From contig QNQO01000596.1 in the NCBI GenBank assembly GCA_003290165.1, forward strand, positions 248,001-312,000: DNA of 64,000 bases, in the 5' to 3' direction. The notes beneath the pieces are model-generated. The model was not told where the DNA came from. It ran no database searches and saw only the letters and a list, made by a program, of their open reading frames with translations. The stretch comes from Berberis thunbergii (Eukaryota > Streptophyta > Magnoliopsida > Ranunculales > Berberidaceae). The position numbers and the translations under genes were made by a program. Below, piece by piece: positions 34,579-47,800 of this stretch. Position 1 is the first letter of the stretch. Each line of letters starts with the position of its first letter.

Positions 34579-35892
34579 TCACCCTGCTTGGTTTTCTGAG
34601 GTAAGAAGCCCCATTTGTTCTGTAAGCTTGTCCATACGCTGAACCTTATCCCATCCATTCTCCTGCTTTGGCTGCTGCTGCTGCTCCTGCTGCTCTTTCA
34701 TATCCTCTATGTCAACAACATTTTCCTGTGAGCTGGAATCGATCTCATTGCCATCTCCAGATATGTCGCCAGGTGTTAGAAATTGTTCCCAGAAAGAATC
34801 GTTTATGCCCGGGAGTTTTGTAAATAAATCCATATCTGGATCAAGCAAGAACTTATCAGCTTCTATTGGCACTGTCTCATCCACGCCCATTAACAATGGA
34901 TCCATATACAAACCATTCTCTGTCTCAGGACCCACACAATTAGCAACACCGGCAATGTCACCAATGCTGGTAGCAGGAACTCCTTCCATTTGAGAGAACT
35001 CCTGCATAATCATGTCTGGCTGATTTAGATTGGTTGTACCTTCTTGGACTCCAGCTGTCATACTAGCATCAGGAAATTGAGTTGTTGTAACTATGTTCGA
35101 CACAGTGCTAGGAGAAGATTGAATCTCAGATATGGCAGCTGCTGGATAAACTGCTGAAAATCCAGAAGATACAGGCAGAAATGATTGCCCCGAAGTAGGT
35201 GGGACTTCTGCAAGTGTCACGCCAGAGATCCGATTTGAAGAGCTTCCATCATCTAGTGCACTGGATGGTGAGGGAACATCATCAATCAAGAAATCTGGAT
35301 TGGTATCTGTGTCCAACCTAGGTGTGTCAAACTTCAGAATCTGTCTCAGCATTGCTTTCGCTGCCTCATTCATTAGTGGTTGATATTTAATAATTTGTCC
35401 ATCAGGAGAGGATGCACATCCTTCCTCTGAATTGTTTTCCTGTCTAGGAAGTCTCCGTTTCTTGTTTACTCCAGAAGTAATACGCCTGTTACTCTCATTC
35501 TGCTGCTGCACCAGCTGTGCTAAGAACCCAGGACTTTGCATGGCCTTTGCCAGGAACGACATCATCTGTTGTTGGCGCTGTTCCATCCCTTGAAGACGCT
35601 GCCCCATATTGTGCAACTGGTGATCAGTGGTCTGCTGCTGCTGTCTCAGCCTAACCAGTTCTTGCATAAGCACATTTTTGTCCCTTTTAAGTCTTTCTAT
35701 CTCCTCTTCCAGTCCAAATTTCCCTACCTCTACACAGGCACCTACCGAACCACTCTGACCCTGGGGTTGCTGATGATTGTTATGCCCGCTAGCAGGCTTC
35801 CTCCTATTAATGGATTTCAACAAGTGCTTCTGACCTCTTAAGAAACCCTCGTTTGCAAATTCCCAGCGATCAGGATCAACCTTCCTGAAACC
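34579..35892 (-). CDS. HSFA1: HSFA1 exon 2
   Basis: This exon begins with GGTTTCAGGAAG (Gly-Phe-Arg-Lys) after the acceptor ttagcag at 35893-35899 and runs open to TGA at 34579-34581. It encodes residues 95-531: the wing of the DNA-binding domain, oligomerisation, NLS, AHA and NES regions. No stop or frameshift was seen, so the gene appears functional despite the transposon load of its intron. CAG/CTG runs at 34670-34695 and 35632-35645 encode the Gln-rich stretches. Confidence 0.93.
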   Translation of the reverse strand, partial: GFRKVDPDRWEFANEGFLRGQKHLLKSINRRKPASGHNNHQQPQGQSGSVGACVEVGKFGLEEEIERLKRDKNVLMQELVRLRQQQQTTDHQLHNMGQRLQGMEQRQQQMMSFLAKAMQSPGFLAQLVQQQNESNRRITSGVNKKRRLPRQENNSEEGCASSPDGQIIKYQPLMNEAAKAMLRQILKFDTPRLDTDTNPDFLIDDVPSPSSALDDGSSSNRISGVTLAEVPPTSGQSFLPVSSGFSAVYPAAAISEIQSSPSTVSNIVTTTQFPDASMTAGVQEGTTNLNQPDMIMQEFSQMEGVPATSIGDIAGVANCVGPETENGLYMDPLLMGVDETVPIEADKFLLDPDMDLFTKLPGINDSFWEQFLTPGDISGDGNEIDSSSQENVVDIEDMKEQQEQQQQPKQENGWDKVQRMDKLTEQMGLLTSENQAG

Positions 35893-38800
35893 CTGCTAAT
35901 TAAAAAACTGAAATGTAAACCATCCAATATGAAATAAAGTATGACCCATAGAGAAAAAACATCGTCCCAATAGCCATTGACAACCTGTTACGCACTATCG
36001 TGACAGACCCATTTTTACATATGCACATGGACAAAATCATAACAATTATCAAAATCAAACATCTAATATTTCTTTTGAAGTACTTAGCTTAATTAAAATA
36101 TTAAAAAATAATAAAATAAAAACAAATAATATTAGAAACTCCCACAAAAGATAAGTGACAAAAACATATAATCACCAGGCTCCTCTCACAACATCGTATC
36201 CACTAACAAATAAATGATTGTTATCAGAGGTGTAAGGGTAATAGCCCCTTCAATGTACTTGAGCTTCGTTATAACAGCCACCAGCCATAGGCGCCGTTCA
36301 GTTATTCACCATTTTTAATTTAAATTTTTTTTTTTTGCAGTGGCTAAGTGGGCTATTGGCATTATAATTTAAGTTTTATTTTCAGAATTTTTATTTTTTA
36401 CAAATTTCAAACTTCCCATACATTATCATTACAATAAGACTTTCAATGGAATATACAAAGTGTTGATAAATTTTTTTTATTCAAAAATAGGGTATTGTAT
36501 TGCATATTTGCATTAATTAAAAATAAGATGATTCTTAGGGTGTGTTTGGTTGAATGGAATCTTATTCCATGAGGGGGCCACCTACGTTTAAGCTAATTTA
36601 AGGTAATACTCATCATCCACCATTAGATTTTGTGATCGGTGAGAATGGACAAAACATGTGATTCTCATTTTCATGGAACTTTAATTCCCATCATTGATCA
36701 CAAAATCTAATAACTATTCAGTTAAAACAGATAATATACTCACTACAGTCCAAGAGCATTATAGGTTAGAACATGATATATCAGGGTATAATGTAATATT
36801 TCTAAATATATTTTTAATACCCCCACAAAGTATTAATGTATTATAGAGTCAAAAAAGTAAATCATGTTCATAACATTAAATTCAAAAACAAAAACAAAAA
36901 ATTAATAAAAAACACCTTCCCTTTGTATGAGAGTGAGATTGAAATAGAGAGTGTGATTGACTCTTCGATTTCTTCCCTCTTCTTCTCTCGTTCTCTGTCA
37001 AACAGCGAGGTCTGGTTCTCTGTCGATTGGTGACAGCGAGCTTAGGTCATTTCCTATGAATCTAGGGTTTTAGTTTGATCGATAATGAAATCGGTGATTT
37101 TTTTAGTATATTAGAACAAAACGTTAAAACGATGTTATTGAAAAAATGTTATCTCAATAACAGCGATATAGCACCGTTATATCGGAGTTGTGATACCATA
37201 ACGTAATAATGTCATAACATAACAGCTCACTTTCGTTAAGCGTTATATCAGCATTATAACGTCGTTTTAACTACACAGTCTAATAGTGAGTACTACCTCA
37301 AATTAGCTTAAATGTAGGTGGTCTCATCATGGATTCCTATGAATTCCATGCAACCAAACACACTCTTAGTGGACAAAAAACACTGACAACCACTAATAAA
37401 AGCATACATCAAGTATTGTTGTTAATTACAATAAAATCCTAAGCAAACCTGCAATCTGAAAACGTCAGCAACAGATATCTCTAACCCTGTCCACATTACA
37501 ACCCGTAACCATAATGTAACTTTAATGTTTATCCAAAGCTTGTCTACAAGCTTCTGAATGTTTTTGAAAATCCTATTGTTTCTTTCCCTCCAAAAAATCC
37601 TATTGTCTTTCCCAAGTCCATTTGCTATAAGTGGTGAGGTTACGAAGATTCCTAGAGGTAGAATTATAGATTTCAACCCACTGAAGAAATGAGGACTACG
37701 AACAATGATGCGATACTCAGCCAGAACTCTGCTCTGTTCCATAAATCCACAGCTAAGGGGCAAGAGGAGAGCTCGTGATCAATAGGTTCAGTAGCATTAG
37801 AACATATATAAAAACTGATGGGGAACAAGGAGACCCTTTTTAGTTATGTTGTCCACTGTCAACACTCTGCATGAACGACTGTGCACACTAGGAAAGAAGC
37901 TCCTGAAGGAACTTCTTTGGTCCAGATACATGCTTGAAGCTTATGAATTCTGAGGTCAAGCTCTGTGTGTATGAGGGTGTGAGAGAGACAGGAGGAGGGA
38001 GGGATCACAGAGGCCATCATATGGTAGCCATCAGAAACAGTGTAGTCACCATCCTTGCCAAACTATACCCACTTATCATGCTCATCATCAAGGGGACACT
38101 TGGTAAGTTTAAGGACATGTTCTGCATCTGATCTACCTCACAGTCATTCAGGTTTCTTCTAAGATGAAAGTTCCACCCCTAATCACGAGTGTTCCTGAAA
38201 TCCCCAACAATCCCTTGCTTGTTTGGAGACATTGTGGATGGCAGGAAAGGCCGCTTGAGAGTCAAATCTCCTGTCACCATACTTTTAAGGTTCAGTTCCC
38301 TTCCACCAAGACCAAAGCTTCATATTTAAGTGCAATGGCTTTACTCCAGAGAACTCAGGGTTCATTACCAAATCTCCACATCCATTTTAGTAGGAGAGCG
38401 GTTGAATTCTCTGATTCTTTGATACCTAAACCTCCTAACTCCTTGGTTAGCATACTTTTAGGTACATCAAAAGTAGAGCAGAAAAAGTGGCAGGGGATTA
38501 CAATATAGGTAGTGATCAACTTTGAAGGCTTTATGATTGGTTGATCATGCTAACTACAACAAAAGATTGCTCAGATCTGCAACTGGGCAACAATCACTAT
38601 AACTGGAACTTTACGCTATAATGGCATTTCCTTTTAATGAACATTCAAGTAGAGTTTCAAGAGATTATATACAGAGCTAGCTCAAGGACCCAAAAAGGAT
38701 TTATTCTGCTGAAATTTTCCAAATTACAAGAATGAGGAGAAGTGTAACCAGGCTCCCACAAACTTGGAAAAATCCAATCCCAATGCCATATAAAGCAAGA

Positions 38801-41800
38801 AGTCCTGATGGATCACAAACATCATTTCTTGAACATCCTCTTGGTCCCTTCCACCCAAACTAACAAAATATGGACTAACTGCCAATGAATCATTGCCTAT
38901 ATTACGTCTGGAATCCCTCCGTCATAAGCCCAAAATTCCACAACATAAACAAGTATATTTGAATGGATGGGGGAATAACCAACAATGTTTTGTACAAAGG
39001 TAACCTATAAAAAAAAATTATTTACTTTTGAAAAAAAATTGGCCTAACTTTCAATCCATAAAAGCTTCAGCTACTTACATTCCCTTCTTGCAAACGTCGC
39101 CATTAGTAGAGCCATTCCACAATCACATGAAAAAGGAAAAGTTGGGAGGGTCCACCTTTTTTTATACTAAGTTGGAGAGAGTTCATGATCATAATGAGGA
39201 AGAAATACAAGAAGTGAATCAAGTATATCCAATAAAATAACAAGGTTGCTTCATTGTTTGTATTCATGGTTCATTTATTCCTCAGTGTAGTTCCATCCTC
39301 GTGTTAGTTTATGTTTATTCGCCGGTTGTCTTTTGAAGGGTTAATTGTTACTTTCAACATTGTTATAGTTATTGGCATCACTTTATAGTGGATTGCCACT
39401 TACAAAACATAGGAACTAGTAAATGGTTATAAGTATCATCTGTGGTGCTTACACATGTCAAAGCAGTTAGGGTGCTTACAAAGATCAAGCTAGTTATGAT
39501 GATTATACAGATCAAGATAGTTATGGCAGATGAAGATTGAGAACTACAAGTAAACGAACAAAACTTTTGGGTAGTCCACTTGTAAAGTGATGCAAACAAA
39601 ATCCCCTCAGGCCTTGGTTATCTTTTGGGATTGTTTACATTTACTACTAAAAGGAACATTTTCTTTTTTTCTCATTGTATTCTCATCTCTCAACCGGTTT
39701 AATAAATACACTTCATATTCCCTAATTTTGCATACTTTCCCTTTATTACATATGAAACTATTTTTTCTTCCTTTGCAGACAATATTTACCCGACATTGGA
39801 GGAAAATGAACTTTTAACATTCTCAGAAGATTTCATATTATTTTTTTTATCAATAAAATAAGATGAACTTAATGCATCAACGAGGCGGGCAGCAAAACAC
39901 TGACCACCCAACAAATTACATCATGTATTGCTATTATGGACAATTACATCCGACTTAAATACAGAAGAAGAGAAATGTGTACCCTTGGATATACTTGCCC
40001 CACATCCACATATTTACTTTTCTATATGTACAAATTTATGGACATTCCCATAACAATTGTTGTTCCTTTCCCTCCATACTAACTACATCAAAGCCTTCCA
40101 TTCTTAAGCCAGCTAATCCAGTCAATAAAGGTAGGAAACCTGACCTGGATCACTAAAAATAAGGACCGGCGTTTTCAAAATGATTTAGCCATGGCCTCTA
40201 TTGCATGAAGGAGCATACTCCAAGCCTATCTACCTAAGGGAATAAGACTAAGTTTAGCATCTTTAGATGATGATCGAAGTCCTACCAGAGGTTGATTGGT
40301 AAATTAATCTGGAACATGGACAAGGCCCTATACCATATGGCTTGGTATTTGGATAGTTTTGCAAAGCTATCCCTAACCCCGCCTAGCAATTCCGCAATTT
40401 TCTGTGCAATTCTGAACTAATCTGACCTTCGAACTCACTCGATGATTCCCAAGAAAAACACACACACACAAGGTAAACGATGATCATCAACATCGAAAGC
40501 TTAAAACAAAGAATCTTACATACATTTGCAATACAAATCTAGGGTTTCTATGTATGCAGTTAAAACGAATAACGGACCCATAACGATTCAAGAGCGTTAT
40601 AGGTTATAACGGTATCATCATCATCATCAAAGCTCATTCCCAATACTGATATATAATGGAATATTTTTAAAATATATTTTTATTACCACCAGTAAGTATT
40701 AATGTATTATAAAGTCAAAAAAAAATCATGTTCATAACGTTAAATTCAAAATCACAATATTAATAAAAATATGTTCCTTTCTTATGAGAGTGAGATTGCA
40801 ACAGAGAGTGAAATCGCAACAAAGAGTGTGATCGACTTTTCGTCTTATTTTCTTCTTTCTCGTTCTTTGTCAACTGACGAGCAAGGATGCATGGACACAC
40901 GTGTCGTATTGGACACGGATACGACACGGCGACTCGACAATTTTCAAAAAATTAGGAACTCGGCAACCCGGCGAATCAGTTAAACTTTACTTTTTATTAA
41001 TTTTTATTTTTTATAACTAATGAACATAAACAACCTAAAGCTTAAAATTGTTTAAAATTTTTACTTTTGAAGCTAAAAGATGAGAGTTTAACAACAGAGA
41101 TAAAAAATTTACAAAGATGCTCGGATAGTCAAAATTTACTGGGAAGTGCATCTAATTTACAAATTATTTCAAAATAGTGTGTAATTGTGTATCTAAGAGC
41201 AAATTAATCATCAGAAACAGATAAATCAAATTACTTTGAAATTATATAGCAAAATACTATTTTTTTGTGTATTGTATCTAATTTAGAGTGACGGAAGAAA
41301 CGACCTTGATGATGTCTGATGTACCATCATATGAAAATGTCAGTCAAGAAGTCAAGAACCCTCAGATTGAGTATGACATGAACATGTGCTCTAATTAAAG
41401 CAACCCCTCTCTCCGACTGAAGGAATTGAAGAATTGACAATTGTAATTGAGTGCGGTAGAACTTGGTGTTTCTTAAAAAACTACTTTCGAAAATCCGCAG
41501 ATAAAAACAGGAAAAAAAACCCAAGAAAAATAGGGAAAAACACTAGCCGAGTGGGGCCGGGCCGAGTCGGGGACGTGTCGGAGCCGATTCGGTTTCAGTC
41601 AACGTGTCTTGACCGTTGACCGTGTGTCGGACACGAGTCCGTGTCCGACACGTATCCGACTCTCGAAAACGAGGGTTTTCCAAAGAGTCCGTGCATCGGA
41701 GCCGACAAGGTCTAATTCTTTGTCGATCGACAATAGCGAGCTCTGGTCCTTTGTCTTTCTTCTAAGTCTAGGGTTCTGGTTTAATCAAGAATGAAATGGA

Positions 41801-44800
41801 TAAATTTTTTTTATTTTTTTTTATTTTTTGTGTATTAGAACAAAACATTAAAACGACATTATTGAAAAAACATTATCTCAATAACAGCCGTCATATCGAA
41901 GCCATGATACCAAAACAAGATAATGTCAAACATAAAGGCTCACCCCCGTTAATGATTATATCGGCATTACAACGCCGTTTTAACTGCATAGTTTCTATGG
42001 AATCTAAACTCAACAAAAAATAACTCAATAATCTCTATTTGGAACCCCAAAGGGAATTTTAGCCCAAGTTCTAGACAAGGGTAAGAGAGATCGCTTGAGG
42101 AAGAAGAAAGATTCCTCTTACCAAACCTCTAGAGCATGAGATGGAGTAGAATGGTGAGTAGTTTTGGTTATCAGGAGGTTTGGTCATTTGATAATGGAGG
42201 GTGGTTTTGTTTGATGGGGACATGGGTTGTTTCTCCACACTTTCCTCTCATTAAGCACTTTCTCTTATTAAATATTACAGATAGAGATAATATTATAAAT
42301 GGATACTAAAAAATAATATAATTTTTTTCCCAACAAAACAACAAGAACTTTATATAAAATATAATTGGATATTAAAATAATATACGTAAGAGATACATCC
42401 GAGTCAAGCCAGGCGAATATGGCCAACCGCACAAAATCTGTGACAGATATTACACCCTCTATAAAAATTCGCCCCAGCCCCCATTCAAATCTGCCCAATT
42501 AGAGTCCCGGGAGGGGATAATACCCCAAAAAACTATTTCTTTGCATCCCTAACCGCTTTGTACCACGCTTTAACAAAGAACTTGGGATCCTTTCCTTCTC
42601 ATAACCATTTGTCTTGAACATCATCCAAGTGAGCATCTCTCGATCACTGAAGTTCCTTCTAAGTTGGAAATTCCTTCCATCACTAGTTTTGGTTGTTTGT
42701 TCAAAAAGTTGAGTCTACCTTGTTTGTTATTGAAATTATATAGATGCTAGGGATAAAGGTATTAAGCATGTCTTCTCCAACAACCCATTTATGATTTCAA
42801 AACTGGCCTCTAGCTCCATTGTAGACCTCAAAAGAGATTTGAGTTTTCCAAACAATCCTTTAGGTTCAAGATGTCTTTCCAATCTAAAGTAACCATCCAT
42901 AATTGGAACTTCAAACCTGAGATAAGATGAAGCCATGAAGCCCTATACTTGGCTGCAATCACATTTCTCCAAAGATTTTAGTTGAAATCACAAATCTCCA
43001 AATTCGTTTCAGTAATGTTTCGTTGAATTAACATATTTCTTACATGATATTTCTTTGATGAGGGAGAAATTCCCCAATGCAAGTTCCTCATCCTCTCAAC
43101 AGTGTCATCCACCCGCATCGTTGCAACTATGTCATCCCAAACTTAGGTGTTTAATGGTTAGCTCCATGAGGTAGCCACAAACAAAGGTATGAGTTTCCCC
43201 TTTTTTCAGCATCGCAGTAAGTTAGCCCATTGATCAATTTTGGGGACAATTTTGCAACTTAGCAAAGTTCAATTTAGATTTGAACATTATTCAAACCAGA
43301 AAATAATATTTCTAATTGTTGGACCTCCTCCTGTGTTGCTTCAGTGAAAATACCATATTGTCAACATATTATAAGTATCAGGATGGAGGGGAGTCATTGG
43401 TTTACCTTAAACCAGTGGATCAACTCATAATGCTCAACCTTGAGCACCATAGCTGTAAGCCTTTCTGTTGTGTGCTGCCGTGGAGAACAGGAAGGGTGAA
43501 ACGAGGTCTCCAGGTCTCAACTTCCACTAGCCATGAAATGTCCAATTAGAAATAGCGGAGGTGACAAGAGTATATTCTGAATCCAATCCTTCCATTTTTT
43601 TCCCAAACCCAATCTTCCATTTGTTCCCAAACCCAAACCTGTACATCATGTTCTGCAAGTAGCTCCAAGCTAAAGAAGTTAAAGAGAACTGTACTTGAAA
43701 AAATGATAAAAATCCCTTAATAAAACATGAATATCTACAGATAAACATCCCTTAATAAAACATGAATATCTACAGAGATGCCTTTAAGTGCCCCTTGAAA
43801 TACCCACGGTTCCAGACTGCAGAGCTAATTTTCAAAATGGTTTGCTCAACAGATGAAGTTGTAGAAAGTGGCCATATTATAACACCTTCTAACCCTCTTA
43901 ATGAGTTTCGTGATTTGATTTCCACATGTTATGTTATAATATAAGCTCAGCTCTTTATATTCCCACATCTTACAGGGTTCACAAGGCAAGAATATAAACT
44001 CAATTTGAGAGATTTTTTCTTTTGGCTGAAACTGAGTCCAAAGGAAAGCTTTTAAAAGAGAACATATAGTTTAACGGAATTGCATTATGGATGATTGGTC
44101 AATATTATTAACTGAAAATGCATTAGAAAAGGAAAAATATAAATCAATTGAAAAGATCGAATACTAGCACTATTATGTTATAACACCTCACCCTCTTAAT
44201 CATTTTTTCATTTGATTTCCTCCTCCAATGCGCTTCTAGATTATAAGATGCAAGTCAACGTGATTAAAAACCTTGATCAACACTACCACTCCTTGCATAC
44301 CTTTTAAGGTCAAGTATTCTACAGAATATTGTTATCAGTTTGTCTTAATGAAACTTTAGCCTCTTAAAAAAATAATAAAATAGAAAATAAATCAAATAAT
44401 ATAATTCTTCCAGATTCCGTAATGTTGAGTTGGATGTGCTACCATGTAAAATCTTATAAATGGTAATCTAATTGCACTTCTATAAATCCGATCAGTAATC
44501 TGATAAGAACAGTTTCCAACCCAAGAAAATCAGAACCTAACTGTGCATCACATCATCATACACCTAGCAACTAAAAGTCCTAACTGTTAACATCCTCAAG
44601 CATAGCCCAAACGTGAAGCCACCGCTGCGCCTCCCAGAATCTAACTACCCATTTACAACGAAACTCCCAACAACATAAGATGAAACCATAATTCTCATCT
44701 GTGCTTTAATTGCACGCACCATCAAATACAGTTCTCATCTTCTTAATCTGCATACACAGCTGATCTCGGCATGTAACCCACACACTAAGAATAGAATCTG

Positions 44801-47800
44801 CATTCATAGAAAGTTTGACATCATCTTACTGTACAGTGCAGTTAGTGTAATATATGATCGTCACAGTGCACAAATGACAAAACATTTTCCTGAGGTAGTC
44901 AGCTTATCGATTATAAATCCTTATACTTATACACAATACACTTGAAGATCCAACAAAATGGGAATCAACTTCCTGAATGAATCCCAACTTTACCTGACAA
45001 GTGTCCCTTAGATGCTATTGAGGTCATTATCCAAGCTTGTTGACAAGAGATATAACAGACTTGAAAAGAGCAAGAAAAGCACAGGCAAAAAGGTAGAACC
45101 AAGCCGATGTGCTTGATTCAAATGCGAAGAACTAATCAGGAATAGTAAACAAAAGTATGATAAATTTTCCTATTTCAATTTCTAATTGTTTAAAGACTTC
45201 TATTCTAGTACACCTTGAGTTTCCTATGCTAATATTTGTTTTAGGCTTGTTATAATTGGGAGTTTACTATTTCTACGATTATTAGGTGATATCTTTTGAT
45301 GATGACCCAAGAGTCTATACATTTTACCAATTGTAATTTGCTTTCAGTTGGTGTACATATTACACCTTCTTACTATGTTGAATGGAATTCCCAACCCCAA
45401 CCACCTCAATGGCTTTGCTATTATATTATATGCATTGCAGTTTGCTTTCACTCGGTCTATGTATTACACCCATTGTAATTGTGCTGCAAGACATTCCAAC
45501 CCAAACCCCAACAGCACCACGGCTCCACCATTATAAATGTTTTTCAGCAGAGCTACCCAACCCACAGTTACAACTATTAGCATGGTCATTTCCCTCCACA
45601 AATCCACCCTTTGACCCCTATCATACACAGTTACACCCCCATTACAACTTCAACATATACATTCTTCTTCACCAACCCCCCCCCCCCCCCAAAAAAAAAA
45701 AAACAAAAAACAAAAAACCCCAAATACACACAAATATATATTGTCCCAAAACTCAATCTCACTTCTCAGTGGTCACATTTTGGATTCTTTAAAAGATATA
45801 CACATTACTCAAAAGTAAACTTTGAAAGAAGAGGAACACATTATTCCACCTGTAAAAGATCATTTCTATGAGTCAATCATGGTTGATCAAGGGGGATTTT
45901 GTGACTTCTAAAGTCCCCGTGATAAAAATTCGTGCACCGTCACATTTTTTTTCCAACAAATCAGTGGTTTGTGCTTTGCACATTATCACCAGTATGTGAA
46001 GCCATCATCATCCCATGAACAACTCATGTGTTTCCAAGGCACTCATCCTCTTTTCACGTGTGAAACCAGGTGAAATGGAAGAGGATACACTAAGTTTCAA
46101 CTTAAACTCAGTCACACGTGAATAAAGAGCTTTTAATTATTTATGAAGTAGTCCGTTGTTAGAATTATATACATCAAAGGTGTCTATTTCAAGCTAGGAA
46201 GACCTTGATGTATACAATTCTAAACAATGGACTCTTATCGTTAAAAGATCCCTACTTGTGTTTTAAACTTATGGGATGAAATCAGTTCCGGAGAAAAACA
46301 CAATTTGTAAAGTTCAAACACAGATCATCGACATTGAACCCAGGTTCTAATAGACATGTTAGAATACCCTCACTAGGATATGCAGAACAGATTGGAAATT
46401 TGTTTAGGAGATCAAAAAACTCTCTACTATGAATCTGTATTTTAGGATTTTTTATTTATTTATCACTTTGCTCAGGTGCTCACCCAACATCCCACATCTT
46501 GCGCTATTGAACCTCCTCCACCTTGACTCCACTCCACTGATGTAAATCATCCAGCTGCTCCACTTAATTTCCAACTCAAATTTTCTCTCTCACCCTTTTA
46601 AGCCAATCAACTCATTTACAACAAATAATATCATCTTAGAAATCTAGACTTTCTCCCTTCATTTTATAAGTTAAGACTTACGAATAGGGATGGCAATGGG
46701 GCGGATTTTCACGGATATCCACCCCACTCGCCCCGTTTGGGCTGGATTTGGCCAAGGCTGTAGGAAAGTTGAGGCGGATACGAATATCCAAACTGTATCC
46801 GTTTCTTATTCGGGGCGGATACGGATTTGGCCATATCCGCCCCACGGATATCCGTTTAACCATTGAAATTACTAAATTGCCCCTGGTCTATAAAGGGAAA
46901 AGAAACCCTAATCGGATCTATCATCTCACATTTGGGAAATTAGGGTTTCGCTCAACCATGCTCCCTCCTTCCCTGCGGCTCTCACAGAGATAAGATCTGA
47001 GAGATCTCAGATCTCCCTACTCCATCCCTACTCCTGATCTTCATCTCCTTGCTCCCTCCCTACTCCCATCAGATCTCATCTCCCTGCTCCCTCCCTCCTT
47101 CTCTGCGGCTCTCACAGAGATGAGATCTGAGAGATCTCATATCTCCCTGCTCCCTCCCCACTCCCGATCTTCATCTCCCTGCTCCCTCCCTACTCCCTCG
47201 GATCTTCATCTCCCTACTCAACGCTCACGATCAACCAAGCTCGATTCGACGCTCAACAATCTCATATCCCATCTCACACTCACTCGGCTCAGATAAGATC
47301 AGATCTCTCATCTCCCTTCTCTTTTTGTTTTTCATGAAGTTAAGGTAGAGTTAAGGCTTGGGAAGGTGAAAGGATTCATGAAGTTGGTGTGGATGATCTT
47401 GAACTCACACTAGGTAATGGCAAAACTCGGTGTTGATGAGAGGAGGGAGTCATGTTAATGTGTTGAAGATGTGTACAAAACTGTGAGACCAAAATAATTT
47501 TGTTTCTGTGATGATGAGAATGAAATGGTTGAAGATGTTAATTTTGTTTTTGTGATGATGAGAATGAAATAATTTCGTTTATGTGATGATGAGAATCAAA
47601 ATAATCAGTTTCATTGGTTTTATTTTATTTAATCGATTTCATCTCGGTGTCAATTAGCAAATCTGTAAATGGATTGGCAGAGCGGGGCGAATATCCGCCA
47701 ATCCGTATGGGGTGGTTATGGTTTTTAAATAAATTTGTAAACCGATTGGCGGGGCGATTTGGGGATCCGCTATTCCTGATGGAGCGGGGATGGATTTGCT

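Noticed and set aside
34709..34993. Plus-strand frames over the HSF exon
   Set aside because: They are shadows of the real minus-strand coding sequence.
45382..45871. Overlapping 136- and 86-aa plus frames
   Set aside because: They arise from a tandem duplication and C/A runs in the HSF intron and have no motif.
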